A DNA stretch of 42,951 bases from JBBSEZ01 sp038239195 (GCA_038239195.1 JBBSEZ010000022.1:1-42951); one strand, 5' to 3'. Positions 20,001-27,703 are shown, numbered from the stretch's first letter. Program-made: numbers and translations. Notes: generated from the letters alone by a model not told the origin.

Positions 20001-20196
20001 GCTCGACGATCCCGCCGATGTAGTAGGCCGTGCTGGCGAGGTCGCACAACACGATCGCCGCCGTGCGCCAGTAGCTGATGAACGTGAACATCACGCCGGT
20101 GACGATGATCACCTGCGCGCTGCGCACGAGGCGGCGGGTGGAGGTCTCGGGCGGGTTGGGTGCGAGGGGGGGGCCTTCCGGCGGAGTGGTGGTCAT
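17017..20196 (-). CDS. Large APC-superfamily permease with C-terminal universal-stress domains
   Basis: This 1059-residue protein begins like an amino acid/polyamine permease with about a dozen hydrophobic segments in the first 700 residues. It is unusual in two ways. A charged soluble insertion of about 220 residues (roughly 222-443) splits the membrane domain. The last 350 residues are cytoplasmic and look like two universal-stress-protein modules: about 740-880, containing HELIMGASNKYT, and about 890-1055, containing VLVIHDGSPT and YDLIVLLLPG. Fusions of APC permeases to USP domains are known; the large insertion is less usual. ATG 20196 is chosen over GTG 20253 because GGAAG lies about 8 nt upstream. 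Substrate unknown. Its promoter is divergent from that of the DUF29 gene. Confidence 0.92.
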   Translation of the reverse strand: MTTTPPEGPPLAPNPPETSTRRLVRSAQVIIVTGVMFTFISYWRTAAIVLCDLASTAYYIGGIVEQSIGPAAPWFILAVMFFSYAVRSVYIESCTLFVRGGVYRVVREALGKFMAKLAVSALIFDYILTGPISGVSAGQYIMGLLLDSLAILAPELKISEEAKDLIKRWGAVVIASGVTLYFFRENLRGIHESSGKALKIMVATTIMGVIMILWCLLTLIIRGPVNPIARAPDLSAKVEYASAAYFKMTEDSFRALKRASVPDKVRDALEPLREQELKSEKEFKAAAAPLLAKAGVKWEDYQAPLLAYAKVVEDYDWTSSKRDTIKSDVPESVLDKLAPLLKKDFTSTRQFEERLAELLSKEELEKYKYLILDESANTKVTDRVTGEKRALWARDPDTGALIPKLDANGNPRPKISKATGHQEDPKGFLTRWAPSLAEHIARPGSWLSIFALMGVFIAFGHSILAMSGEETLAQVYREVESPKLPNFKKAAFIVFVYSLALTGTISFLAVALIPDEVRMKDYSENLIGGLAMYVWGHPLARLALNFFVVVVGFLILSGAVNTAIIGSNGVLNRVAEDGVLPDWFLKPHPRYGTTYRLLYLIIGLQLFTIIVSRGDVLLLGEAYAFGVVWSFVFQALSMVVLRFTDKRPRESRVPLNVKFGSVEVPFGLLGVLFLLLMAAIFNLLTKEIATIGGIAFTGAFFTLFYLSERYHEKKLHGAKHEHIEQFNQATAGAVTAAGLGLTKPFHKLVSIRSTHNLFMLEKALAETDPETTDVVVMTAKVLAPGGDGPDQPDLDAYDQQLMTAVVDRAEKAGKQVKPLIVPTNNPLHAVLNTAKDLHAHELIMGASNKYTADEQLEQIAFYWISLHDGQPAPLTVRILSRERDMYLDLSGGNRIPKISERSARSVAELRAAGVGVDRVLVIHDGSPTNSDLFQGVLTMLDPEVALGLVPLVPPGADPLNGHGVVHQDEDRARKLDRPLTVHPLQGSGLAETAVEIVDLARTQQYDLIVLLLPGEAPSNPLGHLDVRTAYIVQRAHCRVFLATTPVIPQEVVDMTPSAR

Positions 20197-20303
20197 GGCG
20201 GTTTCTTCCACGGCCCGCGAACGGGGCCGTCCTCGGGGGCCGGAGAGCGACACGAGATCGAAGGGGCGCGGACGGGAGAGGCGGCCCCCTGGTCCTGCCA
20301 GCG

Positions 20304-20331
20304 ATTATAGGCCGGGGGAGGAGGGCGGCAA
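20304..20331 (-). promoter_or_regulatory. Promoter for the APC permease gene
   Basis: On the minus strand, TTGCCG (20331-20326) and a perfect TATAAT (20309-20304) are 16 bp apart. Transcription would begin near 20297, about 100 nt before the chosen ATG. Confidence 0.55.
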
Positions 20332-20368
20332 CGGGGCGGGGCTTCCCGCGCGGCCGGGCTCTCACTGC

Positions 20369-20398
20369 TTGTCCCGCCGGCCTTGCGCCGGGTATACT
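20369..20398 (+). promoter_or_regulatory. Promoter for the DUF29 gene
   Basis: TTGTCC (20369-20374) and TATACT (20393-20398) are separated by 18 bp. The predicted start near 20405 leaves a leader of about 30 nt before ATG 20437. Confidence 0.5.
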
Positions 20399-20436
20399 AC
20401 CATCGGGATGGCGGGTGGCACGGCGAGGATCGACGC

Positions 20437-20898
20437 ATGGCGATGGCGGAGGCCCGTAAGTTGGGCGCCCTGTACGAGCAGGACGAGACAGCGTGGCTCG
20501 AAGCCATGTCGGCCCTGGCGGCCAGTGGGCGCTGCGTCGAGATGGACCACAGGCACCTGAGCGAGTATCCGGCGGACATGGCCAGGCGCGATCGGCGAGA
20601 AGTGTTCGGCCTGTTGGTGGTGCTCCTGTCCCACCTGCTGAAGTGGGAGCACCAACCGGAACGCCGGTCGGGCTCGTGGCGCGGCACGATGCGGGAACAA
20701 AGGCGCGAGCTGAGACAACTGCTCGAGAGCGGCACCCTGCGCAACCATGCGGAGGCGGTGCTGCCAGGCGCCTACGCGGAGGCAAGGCGGCAGGCGGCTG
20801 ACGAGATGGAACGGAACCTGGACACGTTCCCGGCCACCGACGCGCGGGGCCTGGACGAGTTGTTGGCCGAAACGGCTGCCCCCGAGGAACCGGGCTGA
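20437..20898 (+). CDS. DUF29-family protein
   Basis: This 153-residue protein matches the DUF29 pattern: an N-terminal YEQDETAWLEAM, a central helix LLVVLLSHLLKWEHQPERR, and then SWRGTMREQRRELRQLL. DUF29 proteins are small, mostly helical, and frequent in cyanobacteria and planctomycetes; their function is unknown. ATG 20437 is chosen because GAGG lies 8 nt upstream. It opens a run of small plus-strand genes up to about 22.3 kb which look like accessory DNA between two ordinary metabolic genes. Confidence 0.87.
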   Translation: MAMAEARKLGALYEQDETAWLEAMSALAASGRCVEMDHRHLSEYPADMARRDRREVFGLLVVLLSHLLKWEHQPERRSGSWRGTMREQRRELRQLLESGTLRNHAEAVLPGAYAEARRQAADEMERNLDTFPATDARGLDELLAETAAPEEPG

Positions 20899-20958
20899 TT
20901 TCCCCCCCCGTCTTGTCGGCGTTGTACGGTTTGGCGAGACCGATTGCCGGAGGCCCCG

Positions 20959-21252
20959 GTGGCGGACAAGTGGCAGTCGGTGCTCTGTGCGTTGGTGATT
21001 GTCCCAGTGGTCGAGGCGGCTGCGTGGGCCATCCTGCGAGCGGTCGGTGGCGAGCAGGGCGCGACGGTGTTCGTGGGCGTCGCGGGGGGCACGTACTGCG
21101 GGGTGTACGTTTTTGGCCCGGCCAGGTGGCTGGCCGATCCGCACGTCGCGGGTCGGTTCGGCCGCGAGCACCCGTGGGTAGCCCGCCTGATCTGCTTGGT
21201 CGGCATGGCCGGCGGGCTCGGCCTTGCGGCACTGGTTGCGCTGGGCAGTTGA
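20959..21252 (+). CDS. Small membrane protein, hypothetical
   Basis: This is a 97-residue protein with two or three hydrophobic stretches (VLCALVIVPVVEAAAWAIL, ATVFVGVAGGTYCGVYVFG and LICLVGMAGGLGLAALVAL), so an inner-membrane location is likely. The GTG at 20959 is chosen because GGAGG lies 5 nt upstream. I do not recognise a family. It is codirectional with the DUF29 gene 60 bp upstream and with the following gene. Confidence 0.65.
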   Translation: MADKWQSVLCALVIVPVVEAAAWAILRAVGGEQGATVFVGVAGGTYCGVYVFGPARWLADPHVAGRFGREHPWVARLICLVGMAGGLGLAALVALGS

Positions 21253-21320
21253 AGGCCGCCTTTCGCGGGGCTTCTTTGAAAGCGGCGCAACCAGCCGGGC
21301 GCGGTGAAGGTGTCAGTTGG

Positions 21321-22091
21321 ATGGGGACTGTCATGATCGCATACCTCGATGTTCACCTGCTGCGCGTCCTCGACCGGATCACACACCTCATTGCCGACGA
21401 GGTGCTGAACACCGTTTCCCTCGCCCTCACCTACCCTGAGATCGGCGATCTTCACCCGGCCCTGACTCGGGAGGGGCACGTGCAGGCCCTGCTCTTCGCT
21501 GGGCTCAGGGGCTCCGGCTATTTCACCATCGCGGAGGCGAATTACTTCATGCCGGCCTCCGCCAGCCGCCAAATCGACTTGGCCGTTTGGCTCCCCGATG
21601 CCCGGCTGTGGCTCTATCTAGAGGTCAAGCCCTGCTCGCCGCACTACGGGTATCAGGGCGTGCTCGCGGATGCCCACAAGCTGGTGGAAGATCGGCCGGC
21701 CGATCCGCGGGATAGGCTCCGCGGTGCCCTCGCCTACGGGTTGAGGCACCCAGTGAAGGAGAAGGATGGGTTCCCCGAGAAGTACAGGCAACTCGGGGCG
21801 GAACTGTTGCCGCTCGGCTTTCGGGAAGTCGGCATCCGACGCCGGTCGTTGGAGGGGGCCGACTACCTTTCCGTTCAGGCGGGCTTGTGGGTCATCGATC
21901 AGGTCGTCGAGCCGGCGCCCGTGCAGGAGGCTGTCGCCCTGTCGGCCCCCAGCGCCGAGCGCCTGACAAATCGCGGCCTTGCACTTCGTTTCGGACACCT
22001 GGCAGCCCCAAGGCCCATCAACGGCCGTGAGCAGGCCCGGTGTGGCCGAAACGACGAGCGAGGCCCCCTGGAGGAGTGGCCATGTCTTTGA
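21321..22091 (+). CDS. Hypothetical protein with a PD-(D/E)XK-like motif
   Basis: I do not recognise this protein of about 256 residues. ATG 21321 (GAAGG about 10 nt upstream) and ATG 21333 (GGGGA 5 nt upstream) are both plausible starts. The central segment reads QIDLAVWLPDARLWLYLEVKP: an Asp at the end of one strand, then E-x-K in the next strand about 15 residues later, the arrangement of PD-(D/E)XK nuclease cores. The preceding helix-rich segment (LTREGHVQALLFAGLRGSGY) fits the helix before that core. Nuclease activity is inference from motif shape alone. The last 10 bp overlap the start of the next gene, so the two are probably translationally coupled, reminiscent of toxin-antitoxin or immunity pairs. 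Confidence 0.75.
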   Translation: MGTVMIAYLDVHLLRVLDRITHLIADEVLNTVSLALTYPEIGDLHPALTREGHVQALLFAGLRGSGYFTIAEANYFMPASASRQIDLAVWLPDARLWLYLEVKPCSPHYGYQGVLADAHKLVEDRPADPRDRLRGALAYGLRHPVKEKDGFPEKYRQLGAELLPLGFREVGIRRRSLEGADYLSVQAGLWVIDQVVEPAPVQEAVALSAPSAERLTNRGLALRFGHLAAPRPINGREQARCGRNDERGPLEEWPCL

Positions 22092-22291
22092 CCGACCTCT
22101 TACCTGAAGTCCAGACGTTGTCCCGACTCGACAAAATTCGGCTCGTTCAGTTCCTGGCTCGAGAGCTCGAGCGAGAGGAGGAGGGCCTGATCGAACCGGG
22201 CCGGTCCTACCCCGTCTGGTCCCCGGATCGGGCATTCACCGCCGCCGCCGCACTCCTGCAAGCGCTTGAGGATGAGAAAGGGCAGCCATGA
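22082..22291 (+). CDS. Small conserved protein, possible antitoxin-like partner
   Basis: This 69-residue protein starts MSLTDLLPEVQTLSRLDKIR and continues with a Glu/Arg-rich helix and SYPVWSPDRAF. From memory, small proteins of this pattern are common in cyanobacteria and other accessory regions, but I know of no assigned function. GGAGG lies 7 nt before the ATG. It overlaps the previous gene by 10 bp. About 20 of its 69 codons end in A or T, clearly more than in the neighbouring metabolic genes, which points to recent acquisition. An antitoxin role is only suggested by size and coupling. Confidence 0.72.
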   Translation: MSLTDLLPEVQTLSRLDKIRLVQFLARELEREEEGLIEPGRSYPVWSPDRAFTAAAALLQALEDEKGQP

Positions 22292-22365
22292 CCACCTCGG
22301 CCCAGCAGTTCGACGTTTGCTTCTTCCGGTCTCGCGGCATGTTCGAGGTGCGGCCAAAACCGTGA
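22288..22365 (+). CDS. 25-codon open frame coupled to the previous gene, possibly a gene remnant
   Basis: An ATGA overlap joins this frame to the stop of the 69-residue gene. It encodes MTTSAQQFDVCFFRSRGMFE plus five more residues and then stops. It may be the truncated start of a lost third gene of the cassette, or not translated at all. No family is recognised. Confidence 0.2.
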   Translation: MTTSAQQFDVCFFRSRGMFEVRPKP

Positions 22366-22477
22366 GGAAGGCCGAACCAGTCCTCGGCCAATTCCATCCT
22401 TGCCTTCGGCCGAACCGCCGCCGCGGTCGTGGGCTGCTCCGATAACCTTCTGCCCGAACGCCTCGGAGACCTCGCCA

Positions 22478-23680
22478 ATGCCTGCCGACCTCGAGCTCGA
22501 CGCCGACGCCGCCATCGACCGCCTGATGCGCTTCCTCGCCGTGGAGGGCGTGACCGGCCGGGAGGCGGCCATCGGCAGGGCCGTGACCGAGGAACTGGTC
22601 GCCGTCGGGGTGCCGCGCAAGGCGATCCAGTACGACCGCGCCGAGGAGCGCATCCCCCTGCCCACGCAGACGGGCAACCTCATCGTGAAACTCCCCGGCA
22701 CGCGACCGGGGCCGCGCCTCCTCTTCTCGACGCACCTCGACACCGTCCCGCTGTGCGCCGGCGCGGTGCCCGTGCGCGCGGGCAAGAACCGCATCGAGCC
22801 GCAGGGGGCGACGGCCCTGGGCGGAGACAACCGGACCGGCGTGGCGTGCCTGGTGACGTTGGTGGCGACGCTACTGGCGAGGAAGTTGCCCCACCCGCCG
22901 CTGACGCTGCTCTTCACCGTGCGCGAGGAGTCCGGGCTGTTCGGGGCCCGCCATCTCGACCCGGCCGACCTCGAAGGGCCCGCGATGGGCTTCAACGTGG
23001 ACGGCAAGTCGGCGGGCGACGTCACCATCGGGGCGGTGGGCGCCGAGCGCTGGGACGTCGAGATCGTAGGCAAGGCATCGCACGCCGGCGTTCACCCCGA
23101 ACAGGGCATCTCGGCGACCCTGGTGGCGAGCCTGGCGCTGGCAGAAATACACAAGGGGGGGTGGTTCGGCAAGATCGTGAAGGACGGCCGGGAGGGGACG
23201 TCGAACGTCGGCACGTTCGGCGGGCGCGACGGTCAGGCCGCCGGCGAGGCGACCAACGTGGTGACCGACTACGCCCACGTCAAGGGCGAGGCCCGCAGCC
23301 ACGATGCCCGGTTCGTCAAGGAAATCGTGAAGGCCTACAAGGAGGCGTTTGGCAAGGCGGCGGAGCAGGTGCCGGACGCCAAGGGCAAGAAGGCAAAGGT
23401 GAAGTTCAACTCCCGGCTCGACTACTATCCCTTCCGCCTGAAGGAGGACGAGCAAGTGGTGAAGCAGGCGCTGGCGGCGGCGGCGCGCGCCGGGCTGGCG
23501 GGGCAGGTGCGCGTCGGCAACGGCGGGCTGGACGCCAACTGGCTGGTCAAGCACGGCATCCCGACGGTGACGTTCGGGGCGGGGCAGAACCAGATCCACA
23601 CCATCGAGGAATACGTGGACTTGAAATTGTTCGTGGAGGGGTGCCGGATGGCTTTGGCGGTCGCGACGCTCGAGGGTTGA
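22478..23680 (+). CDS. M20-family metallopeptidase (peptidase T-like)
   Basis: This 400-residue cytoplasmic hydrolase has the M20 di-zinc layout. The first zinc ligand is in FSTHLDTVP, the bridging Asp in LGGDNRTG, the catalytic and ligand Glu pair in VREESGLFG, an Asp in GFNVDGKS, and the last His in NQIHTIEEY near the C-terminus. The dimerisation domain includes GKASHAGVHPEQG. The pattern resembles the peptidase T-like branch, so a tripeptidase or other aminoacylase activity is likely. The frame is open 78 bp further upstream, but ATG 22478 has GGAG 9 nt before it and begins the conserved region. No signal peptide. Confidence 0.92.
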   Translation: MPADLELDADAAIDRLMRFLAVEGVTGREAAIGRAVTEELVAVGVPRKAIQYDRAEERIPLPTQTGNLIVKLPGTRPGPRLLFSTHLDTVPLCAGAVPVRAGKNRIEPQGATALGGDNRTGVACLVTLVATLLARKLPHPPLTLLFTVREESGLFGARHLDPADLEGPAMGFNVDGKSAGDVTIGAVGAERWDVEIVGKASHAGVHPEQGISATLVASLALAEIHKGGWFGKIVKDGREGTSNVGTFGGRDGQAAGEATNVVTDYAHVKGEARSHDARFVKEIVKAYKEAFGKAAEQVPDAKGKKAKVKFNSRLDYYPFRLKEDEQVVKQALAAAARAGLAGQVRVGNGGLDANWLVKHGIPTVTFGAGQNQIHTIEEYVDLKLFVEGCRMALAVATLEG

Positions 23681-23807
23681 CCCTGGCCCGCGGGGACCTA
23701 TTTCCCCCAGCTTCTCCGGCCGGTTGGAGGCGATCTCTCCCCTCGCCGCGGACCGCCTTGACCCCTCCCGCCGCCGGCATTACCATGCCCCTCGCGTGAG
23801 TGGAGTT

Positions 23808-23854
23808 GGCGAGCGTTCCTCGCAGCAACAGGGGGCTTACGCCCCCCGCTCGCC
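23808..23854. repeat. Palindromic repeat upstream of the PEP-CTERM gene
   Basis: The outer arms GGCGAGCG (23808-23815) and CGCTCGCC (23847-23854) enclose an inner stem GGGGGC-TTAC-GCCCCC (23831-23846). It looks like one of the dispersed palindromic elements seen elsewhere in this window. It ends 34 bp before the start codon, so it would lie in or next to the leader of the mRNA. Confidence 0.75.
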
Positions 23855-23888
23855 TCGATCTGTTTGTGCCTCCGAGGAGAATAGCCGA

Positions 23889-24572
23889 ATGCGTGCATGG
23901 ACGCCTTCGTATCGAGCCTGCTTCCGGTCGATTGCCGCTTTCGCCCTGGTGCTGGGTTTCGGGGCGGGATCGGCTCGTGCGGAGTTCGTGCTCAACATGA
24001 CGGTCGGTGGGACCACCACCCCCGTCCTGGTCGATTTTTTCCCCAAGGGGGCCCCTGGGGGCTCGACGGTCGACCTGACCAACCCCCTTGCGCCCGTGCT
24101 GACGGCGCCGGCCGGCAGCGCGGTCAACAACACGTCGTTTAGCTTCCTGGGCGCCATCCAGGGCTTTCTCCCCGACCCGACGACAATCAACCTGCTCGGC
24201 CCCGCCAAGGTGTCCACCGACGTCCTGGGCTTCAGCCATTACGGCGGGCAGATCGCCGGGCCGGGCACCAGCGTCATTTCCTTCGACGTCAAGACGCCGA
24301 CGCCCATCGACCCGACCAGCTTCGACGTCGTGGCTGTCTCCCCCCCCCGGGCCGACTTCCCGGGCGCCTTGCTGTTCAATTTCGCCATTCAGGGCACCAG
24401 TAACCTCGGCGATCCAGCCATTACGTTCAGCTACGCGGATGGGAACAACGTCGGCGCCTTTGCCCTCCAGCACGCCCCCGAGCCGGCGTCCCTGGGCCTT
24501 GCTGCCTTCGGCGCCCTGGCCCTCCTCGGTTACGGCCGGCGCAGGGCCGCGGTCGCGACGCGGGAGAGGTGA
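23889..24572 (+). CDS. Exported PEP-CTERM protein
   Basis: This 227-residue protein has a signal peptide (SIAAFALVLGFGAGSARA, cleavage likely after ARA) and a C-terminal PEP-CTERM sorting tail: PEPASLGLAAFGALALLGYG followed by RRR. Such tails are recognised and processed by an exosortase, usually in bacteria that make exopolysaccharide. The body is rich in Thr, Pro and Gly with beta-strand character and no recognised enzyme motif, so it is probably a surface or matrix protein. ATG 23889 follows GAGGAGA about 8 nt upstream and starts the signal peptide. It converges with the sulfatase gene across a hairpin. Confidence 0.92.
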   Translation: MRAWTPSYRACFRSIAAFALVLGFGAGSARAEFVLNMTVGGTTTPVLVDFFPKGAPGGSTVDLTNPLAPVLTAPAGSAVNNTSFSFLGAIQGFLPDPTTINLLGPAKVSTDVLGFSHYGGQIAGPGTSVISFDVKTPTPIDPTSFDVVAVSPPRADFPGALLFNFAIQGTSNLGDPAITFSYADGNNVGAFALQHAPEPASLGLAAFGALALLGYGRRRAAVATRER

Positions 24573-24585
24573 GGCGCCCTCCTGG

Positions 24586-24622
24586 CTTGTCTTTTCGCGC
24601 CCGCCCAGCGCGAAACGACAAG
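24586..24622. terminator. Bidirectional hairpin between the PEP-CTERM and sulfatase genes
   Basis: CTTGTC-T-TTTCGCGC (24586-24600) pairs with GCGCGAAA-C-GACAAG (24608-24622), a 14-bp stem with one mismatch and a 7-nt loop. It lies 13 bp beyond each stop codon, ideal for a shared terminator of two convergent genes. Confidence 0.72.
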
Positions 24623-24634
24623 CAACAACGCCCC

Positions 24635-26026
24635 TCACTCGTGCCGATACTTGATTGCCCACGGGTCGCCCGTCTTCTCCTGCCAGTCCCTCACCCGCTT
24701 GCGCAGGTCGGCCAGCACGGCCACGCTCCCCGGCCCCCCTGCCACGTTCCGCAGTTCGTTCGGGTCTTTCCTCAAATCGTACAGCTCTTCACGCGGCCGA
24801 CGGAGGTACTGCGCCACCGAGCGCTGCCCCATCATCCGGTCGCCGCGCTTCAGGGTGCCCTGCCAGGTGGCCGAGTTGTAGAGGTCCTCCGCCGACGGAT
24901 ATTCCAGCGGATGCGCCAGGTTCAACACGTACTTGTGGGTGCGCGTGCGCACCATGCGCATCGGGTAGTACATCGTGACCTCGTGGAACTGGTGCGAGCC
25001 GAATACTACGTCCCAGCCGCGCGGGGCCTCCTCCTCCAGAACGGGCAGAAACGACCGGCCCGCCAGCTCCGCCGGCCCCCGGGCGCGGGCCCAGTCGAGC
25101 AGGGTGGGCGCCACGTCCACCCAGCTCACCATCGCGTGGTTCGCCACCCCGCGTTTCTTCTGCGCCGGCGAGGAGACGATCAGGGGCAAGCGCACGCCAG
25201 AGTCGTACAGCGTCGTCTTGGCGCCGGGGAACGGCATGCCGTTGTCGCTCAGGAAGACCACCAGCGTATCGCCCGACCGGCCTGCCTGGCGGATCGCCTC
25301 GACGACGAGGCCGACGCCCTGGTCGAGACGGCTGACGGCCTGGTAGTAGTCGGCCAGGTCGGCGCGAGCGTCGGGCCGGTCGGGCAGGAAGTAGGGCAAG
25401 GTCACCTCCTTGGGCCCGAATCGTATCTCTTTGACTCCGGGAAACGACTTGTCGTTGCCGAAGCCGCGCGCCGCCCGGTGTGGGTCGGCGAAGCCAACGA
25501 CGAGGAAGAACGGTTTGTCGCCCGCGTCGGTGAAGAACTTGCGGGCGGCCCGCGCCATCGCGACGACGTTGCGGTTGCCGCCCAGGCCGGCCGCCACCTC
25601 GACGTCGAAGGGGTAGGCGGCGCGCGGGACGACGTGGACCTTGCCGATGATCCCGCTGTAGTACCCGCCCGCCTTGAGCCAGAAGGGCAAGCTGCGGACG
25701 GCGGGGCGCGTGTGGAAGTTGTGGCCGGCGTGGGCCAGGCCGTACTGCCCGCTGGTGTGGGTGTGCAGGCCAGTGAACAGCGTGGCCCGACTGGGGCTGC
25801 ACGAGGAGACGGCCGCGAAGGCGTGGGTAAAGCGCACGCCGTTCTTCGCCAGGGCGTCGATGTTCGGCGTGCGCGCCCTGGCGTCGCCGTAACAGCCGAC
25901 CTGTAGCCCCAGGTCGTCGGCGATCAGAAGCACGATGTTGCGCCGCGCTTTCTCGGCGGCCCGCGCCGCCGGCGGGCCGAGGACGAGCGGGACGAGCAGG
26001 GCGAGAAGGAAAGGTCGCCAACGCAT
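24635..26026 (-). CDS. Exported Cys-type sulfatase
   Basis: This 463-residue protein starts with a signal peptide (FLLALLVPLVLGPPAARA). It carries the sulfatase signature CSPSR at residues 76-80, where Cys76 is the residue converted to formylglycine by a maturase. Metal-ligand regions are IADDLG near the N-terminus and VVFLSDNGMP in the middle. It should cleave sulfate esters, most often of polysaccharides, in the periplasm. The frame stays open far upstream, but ATG 26026 is chosen because it begins the signal peptide and GGGAGG lies 8 nt before it. Planctomycetes typically carry many sulfatases. No polysaccharide-degradation genes flank it, so its substrate is open. Confidence 0.95.
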   Translation of the reverse strand: MRWRPFLLALLVPLVLGPPAARAAEKARRNIVLLIADDLGLQVGCYGDARARTPNIDALAKNGVRFTHAFAAVSSCSPSRATLFTGLHTHTSGQYGLAHAGHNFHTRPAVRSLPFWLKAGGYYSGIIGKVHVVPRAAYPFDVEVAAGLGGNRNVVAMARAARKFFTDAGDKPFFLVVGFADPHRAARGFGNDKSFPGVKEIRFGPKEVTLPYFLPDRPDARADLADYYQAVSRLDQGVGLVVEAIRQAGRSGDTLVVFLSDNGMPFPGAKTTLYDSGVRLPLIVSSPAQKKRGVANHAMVSWVDVAPTLLDWARARGPAELAGRSFLPVLEEEAPRGWDVVFGSHQFHEVTMYYPMRMVRTRTHKYVLNLAHPLEYPSAEDLYNSATWQGTLKRGDRMMGQRSVAQYLRRPREELYDLRKDPNELRNVAGGPGSVAVLADLRKRVRDWQEKTGDPWAIKYRHE

Positions 26027-26344
26027 GAGGTGGCCTCCCGAACTGAAGAAGAGAGCGCCTGGCGAGTATAGTCCCTGGCGGGACGATGCAACAGGGCGCC
26101 CTTGCCCGATCTTCCACAAGCGCCAATCCTGCCGACGGGCCCCGATCCGAGCAATGGGCGGGCGCTGCCGCCGCGGCCCTCGGGCCTGCCTGCCAATTTC
26201 GCTCATCTCGCCTGACTTGTCGGGGCCGACTGGGTATGCTTGAGAGCATGGGCAAAATGGCCCGTGCGGAGCGGCCGCGCAACCCGTGCGCCGAGATGCG
26301 CCGTCGAGGACCGCCTTTCGGATTGCCCCTGCTGGAGTGAGAGC
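26027..26344. other. Divergent intergenic region between the sulfatase and a membrane-protein operon
   Basis: These 318 bp hold the divergent promoters. A possible sulfatase -10 on the minus strand is TATACT (26070-26065), with only a weak TTGCAT 15 bp upstream. Toward the plus-strand gene, TATGCT at 26235-26240 could be a -10, but I see no well-spaced -35. I see no gene in the gap. Confidence 0.4.
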
Positions 26345-27703
26345 ATGGCCAACGTCGAGGCCTTTTCGTTCGAGGAACCAGACGCGCCGCTGGTCCCTCC
26401 CTGGCCCGTGCTGGGCGCCGGGCTGGAGCTCGTGCTGGTGGGATGGTTGTGGTCGCTGGCCTTGGGCGAGGCCGGGCTGTACGCCCGCCTCCTCCTCACG
26501 CTGATCGGCCTGATTGCCGTGGGCGCGGCGCTCGCCTTGCAGTTGCCCTCCGGTTGCACCAGCAGCGAGGACCGCTTCCGCTCCGCAGGGATGCTGGCGC
26601 TGGCTTGCCTCGGCTGCGCCGTGGCCGGCGTGTCGCTCCCCGAGAGCTGGGGCTCGATCTCCCTGCTCCTGCAGGCGTTCGTGGGCGTGGCCATCGCCGG
26701 GGCCGGCTTGCTCGTTCTGGCGACGTGGATGCAGTCGATCTACGTCAGTTTGTTCGTGGTGCTGCACTTCGGCGGGATCCTCACGGCGGTCGTGCAGGTG
26801 CCGCCCCCGCCGTCGCAGAACGCCACCCCGCAAGTGCAGAGCGAGGCGGCGCAGACGGGCCAGCCGCCCTGGCTGGCCACGCAGGCGATGACGCGCTTCT
26901 ACCTCCCTTACTTGCAGCTGACGCACCTGAACAACGGCTATCACTTCTACTCCCCCGAGCCGGGGCCCGTGACTGTGCTGTGGTTTCGCGTCGAGTACGC
27001 CGACGGCAGTTCGCGGTGGCGGCGCTTGCCCGACCACGACGAGGCGCCCAACGGGCTGATCACGCGCCGCTGGGGCGCCCTGGCCACGCAGACGGGCCAG
27101 ACCATCCCGGCCCCGCCGCCCGGCAGCGACCTCTGGAACCAGTTCGTCGCCGACCGCCAGCGCGCCGGCGAGCGCGACGGCATTCCCCCCGGCGAGATGC
27201 CCCTGCCGCAGCAGTATCGCGAGCCGAGCGTCCCCTCCCGGATGCTCCTGGCGAGCCTGGCGCGCTACGTGGCCCGCAACACGCCGCACCCAACCGACCG
27301 TGCCCAGGCCGTCAAGGGCGTGAAGGCGTATCGCATCGACTGCCACAACGCGAACGTCGAGGCCTTCTGCAAAGGCCTCGATCCACGCGACCCGACGCTG
27401 TACGCGGCCTTTTTCCAGGGCGAGTTCGGGCCCGACGGCACCATCAAGCCCTCGAGCTACAGCGCGTCGTTCAACGCCAACGGCGAGATGATCAACCTCT
27501 CCCGGGAGGAGCGGGCAACCTTGACCGAGCACGTGCCCCTCCCGCCATACCTCCACGACATGGTGGGCCCCCGCAAGGATGGGCTGCTCTACTGGCTCAT
27601 CCCCATCGTGCGCGTGCCCGTGGCCCCGGGAAGTGAAGAGACTCGCGTCATCAACTACGTGCGCATTCATGCCGGCGACAAGGGGGAGAGCAGCAACCCA
27701 TGA
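26345..27703 (+). CDS. Membrane protein of unknown function, partner of the HTTM protein
   Basis: This 452-residue protein has four or so hydrophobic segments in the first 165 residues, for example LLLTLIGLIAVGAALALQL and ISLLLQAFVGVAIAGAGLLV. A soluble C-terminal domain follows with motifs LTHLNNGYHFYSPEPGP and WFRVEYADGSSRWRRLP. I know no assigned function. The stop overlaps the next start (ATGA), so this protein and the HTTM protein are very likely made together and may form one membrane complex. ATG 26345 has GGAG 7 nt upstream. The FYSPEPGP stretch and the position before an HTTM gene recall pairs seen in other planctomycetes, but that is from memory. Confidence 0.88.
   Translation: MANVEAFSFEEPDAPLVPPWPVLGAGLELVLVGWLWSLALGEAGLYARLLLTLIGLIAVGAALALQLPSGCTSSEDRFRSAGMLALACLGCAVAGVSLPESWGSISLLLQAFVGVAIAGAGLLVLATWMQSIYVSLFVVLHFGGILTAVVQVPPPPSQNATPQVQSEAAQTGQPPWLATQAMTRFYLPYLQLTHLNNGYHFYSPEPGPVTVLWFRVEYADGSSRWRRLPDHDEAPNGLITRRWGALATQTGQTIPAPPPGSDLWNQFVADRQRAGERDGIPPGEMPLPQQYREPSVPSRMLLASLARYVARNTPHPTDRAQAVKGVKAYRIDCHNANVEAFCKGLDPRDPTLYAAFFQGEFGPDGTIKPSSYSASFNANGEMINLSREERATLTEHVPLPPYLHDMVGPRKDGLLYWLIPIVRVPVAPGSEETRVINYVRIHAGDKGESSNP

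Noticed and set aside
15931..20310. A 1459-codon plus-strand frame across the peptidase and permease genes
   Set aside because: It lies opposite two recognised genes, and its translation is repetitive Gly/Arg/Val/Asp-rich sequence without domains.
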